64,000 bases of DNA from Fusobacterium varium. Its GTDB lineage: Bacteria; Fusobacteriota; Fusobacteriia; Fusobacteriales; Fusobacteriaceae. Where the stretch lies: the NCBI GenBank assembly GCA_900637705.1, contig LR134390.1, positions 2,542,001-2,606,000 of the forward strand. Reading direction: 5' to 3'. The first letter of the stretch is position 1, and every line of letters starts with the position of its first letter. Positions 33,034 to 42,861 of the stretch are shown one piece after another. The notes below the pieces were generated by a model. That model was not told the DNA's origin. It worked only from the letters and a program-made list of their open reading frames with translations, and did not search any database. The translations under genes were made by a program, and so were the position numbers.

Positions 33034-34320
33034 CTATTTACTATTTTCTTTGTTTAGAAGAAGTCCTTTAAGTATTCCTACAGCTGTATCCAACTGTATA
33101 TCTTTATGATGCTCATATTTTTCTGCTGCTTCTTCACCTTTAATCTCTTTTATTATTTCTTTTTTATTTTCTTTTGTTTCAGTTTCATCTATATTAGTTA
33201 CCATACTGTCAAAAAGCATATATCCTTCTTTTTCTTCTACTAATACATCTGGATCTATTCCTTTTCCATGGATAGATATTCCACTTGGAGTATAATATTT
33301 AGCAATAGTAAGTTTCATTCCATCTCCATCTGGCAATGGAATAAGAGTTTGAACACTTCCTTTTCCAAAAGATTTTTCTCCTACAAGAATTCCTCTTTTA
33401 TTATCTTTTATTGCTCCAGCTACAATCTCAGATGCAGAAGCACTTCCTCCATTAATAAGAATAACAAGAGGAAAATCTCCATAATATTTCCCTTCTCTAT
33501 TCGATACCTGCTCTGCTCCTTCTTTAGATTTCACACTTACTACTCTTCCTTCTTTTAGGAACATAGATGATATTTTTATAGCTTGATCCAATGCTCCTCC
33601 TGGATTGCTTCTTAAATCAAACACAAGAGCTTTCATATTATTTTTTTGTAAATCTTCCATAGCTTTTTTTACATCTGGGTATACATTTTCTCCAAATTGA
33701 GTAAGTCTTAAATATCCAATTTTATCATCAATCATTCTATGTTTTACATATTTAAGTTCAACTACTGCTCTTTCTATTTCTATATCCTTTGTTTCTTTTG
33801 TAGATTCTCTATATACTGTTACTTTTACTTTTGTATTAGGTTCCCCTTTAAGTTTTTTTACACTTTCTTCACTTGTAAGCTTATATGTTGCTTCACCATC
33901 AATAGCTATTATTTTATCTTTTGGTTTTACTCCAACTTTAAAAGCTGGTCCATCTTCTATAGGAGATACCACTGTAAGAGGTTCGTTAACTCTTTTTTGT
34001 ACTACCATTCCCACTCCTACATAAGTTCCTTTTAAATCTTCTTTAAAGCTTTCTAATTCAGCTTTAGTAAAATAGTTTGAGTGAGGATCATCTAATGATT
34101 CTACCATTCCCTTTACTGCACCTTGAAGGAGGATTTTTTTATCTATTTTCTTTTCACCTACATAATTTTCATTGAGTATATCCATAATATCAGAAAGTTC
34201 TTTCAATTCCCTTATATTTGAAAGAAATCCACTTTTATCTTCATTTGCTGAAAAACAATTAGAAAAAATAATCATTGAAAATAATAGCACTATTGCTTTG
34301 TTCTTAAATAACTTTTTCAT
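33034..34320 (-). CDS. C-terminal processing protease, S41 family (CtpA-like)
   Basis: The 428-residue protein has an N-terminal signal segment (about 1-25, KAIVLLFSMIIFS), a PDZ domain (about 95-180), and an S41 catalytic domain with LRSNPGGALDQA, the catalytic Ser in INGGSASASEIVAGA (about 290) and the Lys in GEKSFGKGSVQ (about 315). It acts outside the inner membrane on misfolded or cell-wall-related substrates. The start overlaps the tlyA stop by 4 bp. Substrate unknown. Confidence 0.93.
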   Translation of the reverse strand: MKKLFKNKAIVLLFSMIIFSNCFSANEDKSGFLSNIRELKELSDIMDILNENYVGEKKIDKKILLQGAVKGMVESLDDPHSNYFTKAELESFKEDLKGTYVGVGMVVQKRVNEPLTVVSPIEDGPAFKVGVKPKDKIIAIDGEATYKLTSEESVKKLKGEPNTKVKVTVYRESTKETKDIEIERAVVELKYVKHRMIDDKIGYLRLTQFGENVYPDVKKAMEDLQKNNMKALVFDLRSNPGGALDQAIKISSMFLKEGRVVSVKSKEGAEQVSNREGKYYGDFPLVILINGGSASASEIVAGAIKDNKRGILVGEKSFGKGSVQTLIPLPDGDGMKLTIAKYYTPSGISIHGKGIDPDVLVEEKEGYMLFDSMVTNIDETETKENKKEIIKEIKGEEAAEKYEHHKDIQLDTAVGILKGLLLNKENSK

Positions 34321-35126
34321 ACAGCTCCTCCTAAATTTTTACCATTTTTGACAATCCCATCTATATCTATATTTTTTTTATTTTCAACTTTAAGTCCAAA
34401 TATTGATATATACTCTACATTTCCCTTTGTTCCAGTTATTGGAGAAAAATCCAATCCTTCAATATAGAATCCATTATTTTCTCCCTCTTCAATAACTCTC
34501 TTTATAGCTTTTATATGTTGCCCAGTATCCTTTACTATTCCACCTTTTTCTATATACTCTCTGTCTGTCTCAAATTGAGGCTTGATTAAAGCCATAAGCT
34601 TAGTTTCTGGCTGACAGAATTTTACTAAATATTCTAATACTTTCGTTATAGATATAAAAGACACATCCATAACTATATAATCCATTTTTTTATTATCTAA
34701 ATCATTTTCTGTTAAATCTTTTATATGAGTATTTTCTATAGATTTTACTCTATCATCATTCCGAAGCTTCCAGTCAAGTTGATTGGTTCCAACGTCCATT
34801 GCATATACAAATCCAGCTCCATTTTGGAGTAAACAATCTGTAAACCCTCCTGTTGAAGCTCCTACATCAAGAATTGTTTTTTCAGTTAATTTCATTCCAA
34901 ATACCTGCAAGGCTTTTTCAAGTTTCAATCCGCCTCTGCTCACATATTTAGACACTTCTCCTTTTATTCTTATAACAGGATCCTTATCAAGTTTTATGAA
35001 GGTTCCGCTCTTATCTATTCTTTTGTCATTTACTATTACTAAACCAGCCATTATAGCTCTTTGAGCTTTCTCCTTACTTTCAAAAAAACCACTTTTCACT
35101 AAGAGAATGTCTAATCTCTCTTTCAT
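34317..35126 (-). CDS. tlyA: TlyA-family rRNA 2'-O-methyltransferase / S4-domain protein
   Basis: An S4 RNA-binding domain (about 1-65, RLDILLVKSGFFESKEKAQRA) precedes an FtsJ-like SAM methyltransferase domain with DVGASTGGFTDCLLQNG (about 85) and MDVSFISITKVLEYL (about 150). TlyA methylates ribosomal RNA (C1409 of 16S and C1920 of 23S in mycobacteria). Length 269 is typical. It sits between ctp and the HD gene in the housekeeping run. Confidence 0.93.
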   Translation of the reverse strand: MKERLDILLVKSGFFESKEKAQRAIMAGLVIVNDKRIDKSGTFIKLDKDPVIRIKGEVSKYVSRGGLKLEKALQVFGMKLTEKTILDVGASTGGFTDCLLQNGAGFVYAMDVGTNQLDWKLRNDDRVKSIENTHIKDLTENDLDNKKMDYIVMDVSFISITKVLEYLVKFCQPETKLMALIKPQFETDREYIEKGGIVKDTGQHIKAIKRVIEEGENNGFYIEGLDFSPITGTKGNVEYISIFGLKVENKKNIDIDGIVKNGKNLGGAV

Positions 35127-35148
35127 TTTTCACCTCTAAATATACCAT

Positions 35149-35984
35149 CTATTTATCTTTATCTTTTTTAAAAATAATATCATCATTAAAGTATGGGAGA
35201 AGTGGGCTTTCCAGCATTATATTTTTAAATCCCTTTCTATCTACCATTCTTTTTAATTTTTCTGTTTCTCTAACTCTCTGAATAAAGAAATTATCTCCTA
35301 TTGGAATTTTTTTATTCTTCTTATAATAATTTATAAGTTGTTTTGTATTTTTTAATTTAAGTTCCTGTTTTGCTCTTTTTAATCTATCTTTTACTACTCC
35401 TTGAGTACAATTCAATTTTTCAGCTATCTCCTCAAGTTGAGCTCCCTGAGCCATAAGTTCAAGTATTTTATCTGCACCTATTGGATTTATTCTATGATAT
35501 TTTGCAGAGTACATATCTGCTCTATGAACTATATGGGCTTCTTTTGTATTAGGCTGTATTTTTCCCCATTTACCATGATGAGATAGAACTATATGGATTA
35601 TATTTTTTCTTATAGAATCATTTAGTTCTGCTCCAATAGTTTCTTCTACATCTTTTAATACTTTATCTGCTTCCCTTGTTATATATTCAGGTTTTTTTAG
35701 CATCATTTGTGAATGTGAAAATTTTTCTTCTGTTTTTCTTATACTTCCCTTGCTAAGATCATGAATTATTATTCCTACTGTCATAGCAAAAAATCTACTC
35801 TTTCTTTTGCCTCAGAAAAATTTTTATAATCTCTTTTGAGTTCATCGATAGATATTTTCAAGACATCATAGGTATGAGTTGATACTTTCACACCTTGGTC
35901 ATCAAAAAGTTCCAAATCTTTTACCATTTCTGATTCTAAAAGATTTTCTATGAATTCCAATGCTTTCTTATTTTTTTCCTGCAT
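35149..35984 (-). pseudogene. HD-domain phosphohydrolase with C-terminal HTH, split by a single-base frameshift
   Basis: The first 67 residues (35984 to 35781) and the next 211 (35784 to 35149) are two frames of one protein. Adding one T to the T6 run (A6 at 35788-35793 on the plus strand) gives RVDFFAMTVGII and a 278-residue product. The HD site is then THTYDVLK (first His) with IIHDLSKG (HD pair) and LSHHGKW. A helix-turn-helix follows at EEIAEKLNCTQGVVKDRLK. The family is cytoplasmic phosphohydrolase; the substrate is unknown. It overlaps the dxs stop by 17 bp. Confidence 0.8.
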
Positions 35985-37791
35985 CTATTTTTTCCTCAAT
36001 TCTTTTAATTAAATTTTCTCCTTTTAAACCAAACTCTTCCAAAAGTTCTCCCCGCTTTCCGTGTGGCACGATTCCATTCTCTATTGCTATTTTATTTATG
36101 ATTTTTTCCTTTCCTCTTTTGTTAATAAAATCTAATATACTGCTTCCAAATGAATTTTTTTCATATGCTTCTTCCATAACAAAAATATTATCATATTTAT
36201 CCAGATTGTCCAATATGTATTTTTCATCAAGAGGTTTTACAGAAGCTGCACTCACTATTGTTCCATCAATTTTTTTTGATTTTAACTGCTCATCTATACT
36301 TAAAATCTCTTTTAGCATACTTCCTGTTGCTATAAAGAGAGTTTTTTCCCCTTTTTTTATCTCTTTCCATTTACCAATTTGAAATTTTTCATCATTTTCC
36401 AGCGAAAAAGATATTTCTCTTGGTATTCTTATAGCTATAGGTCCATCATCAAAATCCTTTGATATCTCCAAAGCCTCTATTAGCTCATTACAAGTAGTAG
36501 GAGCTATAACTGTATAGTTTGGTATAGTAGTAAATATGGAAATGTCATAAAGTCCATTGTGTGTCTTTCCATCTTCTCCTACAATACCTGCCCTATCTAT
36601 TATAAAACGAACTGGCAACTTTTGAATAGAAATATCATGAATAAGCTGACTGAATCCTCTTTGCATAAAAGTTGAATATATTGCAACATATGGTTTTTTC
36701 CCCATAGAAGCAAGTCCTCCTGCAAAAGTTACAGCATGTCCTTCTGCTATTCCTACATCAACAGCTCTCTTAGGAAATTTTTCAAAAAATTCTCCTAGTC
36801 CTGTTCCTTTTACCATTCCTGCCGAAATGGCATAAATATTCTCATCTTCCTCTCCAAGCTTTACCATTTCTTCTCCTAAAATACTAGAGTAAGTCTTAGT
36901 TTTAGAAGGAATAGATCCAGTTTTCATATCAAATGGCGATATTCCATGAAATTTTTCCTGATCTTTCTCAGCAAATGAATATCCTTTTCCTTTTTGAGTT
37001 TTTATATGTATAAAGATTGGTCCTTCCATATCTTTTACTTTATTAAAAGTATTAGTCAGTTCTTCTATATCATGCCCATCTATAACTCCTAAAAATTTCA
37101 ATCCAAGACTTTCAAGAATACTTAGTGGCAGAAAAAAATTCTTTATAGAAAATTCCATTCTTTCTAGTGTATTAGATACCCTATTTACTATTCTGATCTT
37201 ATTTATAATAGCCTTTACATCATCTCTAAAGCTCATATACTTTTCACTTACCATAAGTTTTCCAAAAAACCTAGAAAGAGATCCCACATTTTTCCCAATA
37301 GACATCTCATTATCATTTAATATTATGATAAGATTTTTCAGTTTCGCACCAATGTTGTTCAAAGCCTCTAAAGAATGTCCATTGGAGATAGAAGCATCTC
37401 CAATAACTACTATTACTTTTTTATCAGGATCAGCTAATGCTATTCCTGCTGCTGCTGAAAGGGCTGTCCCTGCATGACCAGATATAAACGGATCATAAGA
37501 ACTTTCTTTAGGATCCATAAATGGTCCAATTCCATTTCTCTGTCTTAAAGTAGAAAATTTTTCCTCTCTTCCTGTCAATATTTTGTGCACATATGACTGG
37601 TGTCCTACATCAAAAAGTAATTTATCTTTGGAAAAATCAAAAACTTTATGCAGACATAGTGTAAGTTCTACCACTCCAAGATTTGGACCAAGATGCCCAC
37701 CATTTTTACTTACAGTTTCTATTAATATTTTTCTTATCTCTTCAGCTCTTTTTTTAATTTCATCTACACTTGCATCTTTCAAATTTTCCAT
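35968..37791 (-). CDS. dxs: 1-deoxy-D-xylulose-5-phosphate synthase
   Basis: DXS condenses pyruvate and glyceraldehyde-3-phosphate, the first step of the MEP isoprenoid pathway, and feeds thiamine/pyridoxal synthesis. Visible blocks are GHLGPNLGVVELT (about 33), FDVGHQSYVHKILTGR, SGHAGTALSAAAGIA, the thiamine-diphosphate motif VVIGDASISNGHSLEALNN (about 133-152), and the C-terminal transketolase part with DRAGIVGEDGKTHNG. At 607 residues it is slightly short but complete. IspH of the same pathway is encoded at 49878-50753. Confidence 0.95.
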   Translation of the reverse strand: MENLKDASVDEIKKRAEEIRKILIETVSKNGGHLGPNLGVVELTLCLHKVFDFSKDKLLFDVGHQSYVHKILTGREEKFSTLRQRNGIGPFMDPKESSYDPFISGHAGTALSAAAGIALADPDKKVIVVIGDASISNGHSLEALNNIGAKLKNLIIILNDNEMSIGKNVGSLSRFFGKLMVSEKYMSFRDDVKAIINKIRIVNRVSNTLERMEFSIKNFFLPLSILESLGLKFLGVIDGHDIEELTNTFNKVKDMEGPIFIHIKTQKGKGYSFAEKDQEKFHGISPFDMKTGSIPSKTKTYSSILGEEMVKLGEEDENIYAISAGMVKGTGLGEFFEKFPKRAVDVGIAEGHAVTFAGGLASMGKKPYVAIYSTFMQRGFSQLIHDISIQKLPVRFIIDRAGIVGEDGKTHNGLYDISIFTTIPNYTVIAPTTCNELIEALEISKDFDDGPIAIRIPREISFSLENDEKFQIGKWKEIKKGEKTLFIATGSMLKEILSIDEQLKSKKIDGTIVSAASVKPLDEKYILDNLDKYDNIFVMEEAYEKNSFGSSILDFINKRGKEKIINKIAIENGIVPHGKRGELLEEFGLKGENLIKRIEEKIDAGKK

Positions 37792-37800
37792 ATTCCTTCC

Positions 37801-38286
37801 TTACCCTTGTAGATATATTTTAAATATCAATCCAATTACTATTCCAAGGGCACATCCTACTACTACCTCAACAGGTGTATGTCCAAGGAGTTCTTTTAAT
37901 TTCGCTTCTTTTTCCTTACTAAAGTGTTTGTTATATTGAGCTTTTCCAATAAATAGAGGAATCTTTTCTATAAGAGAATTAATTACTCCTGCTTGTTTTC
38001 CTGCTGCTCTTCTTATCCCTGCTGAATCATACATAACAATTCCTGCAAAAATAATAGTTATTGCAAAAATATCACTGCTTATTCCATAACGTATTGCTAT
38101 ACATGTAGCCAGACATGACACTGTAGAACTATGAGAACTCGGCATTCCACCAGTGTCCCATAGTCTTGTTATATCAAATTTTCTCTTCTTAAATATAAGT
38201 GTTAATACTTTATAAAATTGTGCTATAAACCATGCTATAAATACCACATCTAGCACTCTATTATTAAAAATTATTCCGGGACTCAT
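37801..38286 (-). CDS. Divergent PAP2-family membrane protein (DUF212, YuiD-like)
   Basis: The 161-residue protein shows the DUF212 block with TGGMPSSHSSTVSCLATCIA (about residues 47-66), DSAGIRRAAGKQA (about 97-110) and LGHTPVEVVVGCALGIVIG. These resemble the phosphatase motifs of PAP2 enzymes, and four hydrophobic segments place it in the membrane. Physiological substrate is not established. It follows yhbY by 24 bp and precedes dxs by 10 bp. Confidence 0.87.
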   Translation of the reverse strand: MSPGIIFNNRVLDVVFIAWFIAQFYKVLTLIFKKRKFDITRLWDTGGMPSSHSSTVSCLATCIAIRYGISSDIFAITIIFAGIVMYDSAGIRRAAGKQAGVINSLIEKIPLFIGKAQYNKHFSKEKEAKLKELLGHTPVEVVVGCALGIVIGLIFKIYLQG

Positions 38287-38309
38287 AACTTCCCTCCTAA
38301 ATACATTTT

Positions 38310-38618
38310 CTATTTAATACTTTTTAATTCTAATGAAATAGTTGGTTTATCTCTATTTTCTCTAAACAATATAATAGTTCTTCCAATTATTCCTACAATT
38401 TCAAATTCACTGCATTTAGAAAGTTCTTCTAAAACTTCTTCTTTTTCCTTTTCACAATTTTGAAGTATTTTTACTTTTAATAACTCTCTAGAATCTATAG
38501 CTTCCAATATACTTTGAATAAGACTTTCAGTTACTCCATCTTTTCCAATTCTTACTAGAGGATTCAATTCATGAGCCTTCTTCTTTAAAAACGCTCTTTG
38601 CTTACTTGTTAATGCCAT
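38310..38618 (-). CDS. yhbY: YhbY-family RNA-binding protein
   Basis: The 102-residue CRS1/YhbY domain contains SKQRAFLKKKAHELNPLVRIGKDGV and ELLKVKILQNC, ending with a GRTIILFRE strand. YhbY-type proteins bind pre-50S particles in ribosome assembly. It lies directly after ribonuclease J (12-bp gap) and before DUF212. Confidence 0.92.
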   Translation of the reverse strand: MALTSKQRAFLKKKAHELNPLVRIGKDGVTESLIQSILEAIDSRELLKVKILQNCEKEKEEVLEELSKCSEFEIVGIIGRTIILFRENRDKPTISLELKSIK

Positions 38619-38630
38619 ATTCTTCTCCTT

Positions 38631-40517
38631 TTATATTTCCATGATTATCGGTAGTACTACCGGATTTCTCTTTGTTTTATTATAAAAATATTTTGATGCT
38701 ATATCTCTAGTAGTATTCTTAAATGTATTCCAGTCTTTTGTTGAATGCCCTTCTATATTGCTCAATTTAGCTTTTATTGCTTCAATTGCCTCTTTTATTA
38801 TATCATCTGATTCCTTAGAATATACAAATCCTCTTGTTACAATATCAGGCCCTGCTATTATTTTTCCAGTTTCTTTACTAATTGTAAAAACAATTACTAC
38901 CACTCCATCTTGTGATAACTGCTGTCTATCTTTTAAAACTATATTTCCTATATCCCCTACACCTAAACCATCTACAAGTGTAGAACCAGCATTTACCTTT
39001 CCTTTAATTTTTACTGCTGATTTTGTTACCTCTACTTTACTTCCATTTTGAGCAATTATAACATTATTTTTTGGTACTCCAGTTTCAATTGCTGTATCTT
39101 TATGAGCTTTAAGCATTTTGTGCTCCCCATGTACTGGCATAAAATATCTAGGCTTTATAAGATTAAGCATAAGTTTTTGTTCATCTTTACTTCCATGTCC
39201 TGAAACATGTATACCTGCTATTTTCTTAAATACAACTTCAGCATCATATTTAAGAAGATTATTTATATTATTAGAAACAGCTTTCTCATTTCCTGGTATT
39301 GGAGTAGCAGAAATTATTACTGTATCTCCTTCTTTTATTTTTATATGTTTATGCATATTTTTAGCTATCCTAGATAGAGCAGCCATTGGCTCTCCCTGTG
39401 TTCCTGTACATAAAATAACTACTTTATTATCTCTAAGTCCATCTACTTCAGATAATGCTACCATCATGCCCTCTGGAATTCTAAGATATCCTAGATTAGA
39501 TGCTATTTCAAATACTTTTACCAAGCTTCTTCCATCAATAGCTATTCTTCTTCCATACTCTTCTGCTGTATTTATTATCTGCTGTAATCTATGTACATGT
39601 GAAGCAAAAGCTGCCACAATTATTCTTCCCTTAGCTTTTGAAAATTCTTGTTTAAATGCTTCTCCTACACTTCTTTCTGATGGTGTAAATCCTTCTACTT
39701 CTGAGTTTGTTGAATCAGAAAGCATTAAATCTACTCCCTGCTCTCCAATTTGAGAAAGTCTTGCAAAATCCACTCCCTCACTATCCACTGGAGTAAGATC
39801 TATTTTGAAATCTCCTGTATGAAATACTACTCCTGCTGGTGATGTTATTACTAATGAGTAAGCATCTGTTATTGAGTGAGTCACTTTTATAAATTCAACT
39901 GTAAAGTATTTTCCAACTTTTACTCTGCTTCTTCCTTTTACCTCTTTCATTTTAGGAAGTTCTTTTGAAAATCCTGGATTATCAAATTTTGACTTAGCTA
40001 GAGCTAATGTAAGTTTTCCTCCAAACATTGGAATATTTTTATCTATTTTTTGATAAAGATATGGAATTGAACCTATATGATCTTCATGTCCATGAGTTAT
40101 AAAAAGTCCTTTCACTTTATCCTTATTGTTCTCTATAAATGAAAAATCAGGTATTACTAAATCTATTCCCAATAGATTATCATCTGGGAAAGTCACCCCT
40201 GAATCTATTATTATTATTTCATCTCTATATTGAATGACTGTCATATTTTTCCCTACTTCTTCAAGACCACCTAAAGGAATGACATACATTTTTTCTTCTT
40301 TTATACTTTTTGTTTCTTTTGCTTCAGTAGTTCTTTCAGCTTTAACTTCTGATTTATTTCCTTCTTTATTTCCTTCTTTATCCCCTTTCAATTCTTTTAT
40401 ACCAGCTTTTATTGCTTTTAATTTTTCTTTTATATCTTTTACCTCTTTTATTCCACTAGTTTCTGTTTTTTTCTTTTTCGAATATTCTCTTTCTGTATCT
40501 TTGTTTCTTTTTATCAT
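38631..40517 (-). CDS. rnj: Ribonuclease J
   Basis: RNase J is a metallo-beta-lactamase/beta-CASP 5'-3' exonuclease and endonuclease for mRNA decay and rRNA maturation. The metal motif FITHGHEDHIGSIPYL (about residue 134), FHTGDFKIDLTP, beta-CASP core DSTNSEVEG, SHVHRLQQI and VHVSGHGSKDE-like HVSGHGSKDEQ are visible. The 628-residue length includes an unusual N-terminal extension of about 75 charged Lys/Glu-rich residues before the canonical start MYVIPLGGLEEVGKN. A downstream ATG at that Met could be the real start, but the upstream frame has a GGAGAAC site and is uninterrupted. Confidence 0.93.
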   Translation of the reverse strand: MIKRNKDTEREYSKKKKTETSGIKEVKDIKEKLKAIKAGIKELKGDKEGNKEGNKSEVKAERTTEAKETKSIKEEKMYVIPLGGLEEVGKNMTVIQYRDEIIIIDSGVTFPDDNLLGIDLVIPDFSFIENNKDKVKGLFITHGHEDHIGSIPYLYQKIDKNIPMFGGKLTLALAKSKFDNPGFSKELPKMKEVKGRSRVKVGKYFTVEFIKVTHSITDAYSLVITSPAGVVFHTGDFKIDLTPVDSEGVDFARLSQIGEQGVDLMLSDSTNSEVEGFTPSERSVGEAFKQEFSKAKGRIIVAAFASHVHRLQQIINTAEEYGRRIAIDGRSLVKVFEIASNLGYLRIPEGMMVALSEVDGLRDNKVVILCTGTQGEPMAALSRIAKNMHKHIKIKEGDTVIISATPIPGNEKAVSNNINNLLKYDAEVVFKKIAGIHVSGHGSKDEQKLMLNLIKPRYFMPVHGEHKMLKAHKDTAIETGVPKNNVIIAQNGSKVEVTKSAVKIKGKVNAGSTLVDGLGVGDIGNIVLKDRQQLSQDGVVVIVFTISKETGKIIAGPDIVTRGFVYSKESDDIIKEAIEAIKAKLSNIEGHSTKDWNTFKNTTRDIASKYFYNKTKRNPVVLPIIMEI

Positions 40518-40590
40518 CTGTTCTCCTTATTCTAATAGTATTTTTTCTGTACCTCCACTACTTCAAAACTACTATAACACTAAAATATAC

Positions 40591-42431
40591 CTAATTAACT
40601 TTCTCCTCACTATTAACTGAATTTTCCTTGATTAGTTTTTCCCTGTTTTTTATCTCCAAATATTTATCTATGAATTTTCTGGCCATTCCTCCACCCATGG
40701 CTCCTCCTCCTCCAGCTCCTTCCAATATAACTGAAAAGACTATCTCAGGATTATCTGCAGGAAAGTATCCTGCTACCCATGCATGTGTAGTTTTAGAATG
40801 AGGATTCTGAGCAGAACCACTTTTTGCAGCAACTTTCATTCCAGGAGTTCTAAGTATTTTAGTTGTTCCATTATCCTGTGCAACAGTTGCTATCAAAGCT
40901 TCATTTAATTCATCATAATACTTTTTAGGAAATTTTGTTATCTGACGTTTCTCTCCTGTTATTGGAGTCACATTTTTTCCACTAAAATCTACTAACTCTT
41001 TCACTAAATGAGGAGAATACACATACCCTTTGTTTGCAATTGTAGCATAAAGAACAGCTATCTGTAGAGGAGTTACTGTAAGATACCCCTGCCCAATTGA
41101 TAAAAGTATAGTGTCTCCCTTGTACCATCCACTTCCCATTGCCTTCTTTTTCCATTCAGCATCTGGAAGTAGTCCCTTTTTTTCTCCAGGAATATCTATT
41201 CCTGTTCTTTCGTTAAATCCAAATAAACGAGCTGTATCCACTATTGGCTTATGACCTATTTGATCAGATAGCCTATAATAATATGGATTGGCTGATTCAA
41301 CAATAGACTTTTTCATATCTACATATCCATGTCCTCCAACCTTCCAAGCTCTCCATCTCCATTTTCCTATTTCATAATATCCATTTTTATCCAGATATTT
41401 TTCTTTAGGATCAATTCCATTATCAAGAAATGCCATTGCTGACACTACTTTAAATACTGATCCTGGTGGATACTCCCCTGCTATTGTTTTATTAGTCAGT
41501 GGTCTTCCTGGATCAGTTATTATCTTTTGCCAATCCTCATTTAAAATCTGAGAACTAAACATATTTAAAGAATATGTAGGGTAGCTTACCATAGTAATTA
41601 TTTCTCCTGTTTTAGGATCTAATGCTATAAATGCTCCTACTCTTCCATCTTCTTTGAATTGCTCTTCCATGTACTCTTGAAGTTCCATATTTAATGTCAT
41701 ATATAGATCTTTTCCAGGTATCGGATCTTTCTCTTCTGCTACCCTTCTCTGAACTTTATTAAAAGCATTTACTTCTATATATTCATAACCATCTTCACCT
41801 TGAAGCTCTTTATCATAAGCCCTCTCTATTCCATCTTTACCTATTATATCCCTTGGAGAATATCCTTCATCTTTTAATTTTTCATATTCTTTTTCTGATA
41901 TTTTTTAACATAACCTATACTGTGAGAAGCTACTGAATCATAAAGATATCGTCTTTTAGAATAAGTCTGTACTTGCAGGTAAGGATAGTCCACTATCTTT
42001 TCCATCAATTTATGAGCAGTTTCTTCATCTAGACTTTCTACCAATACATTCTCTCTAGTATAAGGAAATATCTCTCCATTTCTTATTCTTCTTTTTATAT
42101 ATTCTTCATCATAGCCAGTTACTTCACTAATTTCTCTAACTATTTCAGGATTGTTATCTCTTTCTTTCAAATATACAAGTCTATATCCTGCACCATTTGT
42201 TACTACTAATCTTCCTTCTCTATCATAGATTTTCCCTCTTGGAGATTCTATCTTCTTTAATTTAAATCTATTTTTTTCAGAAAGATATGCATACCTCTCT
42301 CCTCTTATAAGTTGGAGATACATCATTCTTGTTCCCAATCCTAAAAATACAAGTAAAATAAAAACTTTGAATACAACATCTCTCTTACTATTATCTGATC
42401 CTAATTTTATTTGAATTTTTTCATTTTTCAT
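40591..42431 (-). pseudogene. mrdA: Penicillin-binding protein 2 (MrdA), split by a single-base frameshift
   Basis: PBP2 is the elongation transpeptidase. The N-terminal frame (42431 to 41874) has the membrane anchor (about 18-38) and RFKLKKIESPRGKIYDREG; after residue ~185 the frame breaks in an A6 run (T6 at 41901-41906, plus strand). Adding one A continues as KKISEKEYEKLKDEGYSPRD and into the 3' part with the SxxK block GSVFKVVSAMAF, SAN motif VESANPYYY and KSGSAQN. Corrected length is 613 residues, typical. It is normally essential for rod shape, so the break is probably an assembly error. It lies next to the mreD-like gene, as in rod-shape operons. Confidence 0.9.
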
Positions 42432-42433
42432 AG

Positions 42434-42850
42434 TTATTGTCCTTTAGTATTCTTCTTCTTTCGCATAATTGCCACATATAAATAATTAAATATTATAAAC
42501 CCAATAAAATTAAACATCAAATAATGTAAATTATAATTTTTATATACCATTATAAAATACATTCCAATTTGAACTATAGAAATACTTAAAATATTTTCTT
42601 TACTATACACAAAATTTAAAAATATAAAATTAAACAGATAATAAAATACTGCCATTATTAAAAATAACCTTACAAAATCATGTGTCTGTAATGAAAGAAT
42701 TACAGTCATCAAAAATATACAACTCACTGAACGAATCCTTTTTAAAGTTACAAGATATGTAAAAAATGGAATCGCTATTATTAACACAGAGCTGTTAAAT
42801 GGTAAGCTTGCTTCTATTATTATTCCTAAAAAAGACAATATATAAATCAT
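42434..42850 (-). CDS. Small polytopic membrane protein in the MreD position
   Basis: The 138-residue protein has four to five hydrophobic segments and a short positive C-terminus (MRKKKNTKGQ). Sequence shows no clear signature, but position directly upstream of mrdA, 2 bp away, and size match MreD, a rod-shape protein. Similarity alone is weak, so the MreD assignment is inference from context. Confidence 0.6.
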   Translation of the reverse strand: MIYILSFLGIIIEASLPFNSSVLIIAIPFFTYLVTLKRIRSVSCIFLMTVILSLQTHDFVRLFLIMAVFYYLFNFIFLNFVYSKENILSISIVQIGMYFIMVYKNYNLHYLMFNFIGFIIFNYLYVAIMRKKKNTKGQ

Positions 42851-42861
42851 CAGTCCGTCCT

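Noticed and set aside
39118-39753. Long plus-strand frame of 211 codons inside RNase J
   Set aside because: Antisense shadow of a gene with conserved catalytic motifs; no family features.
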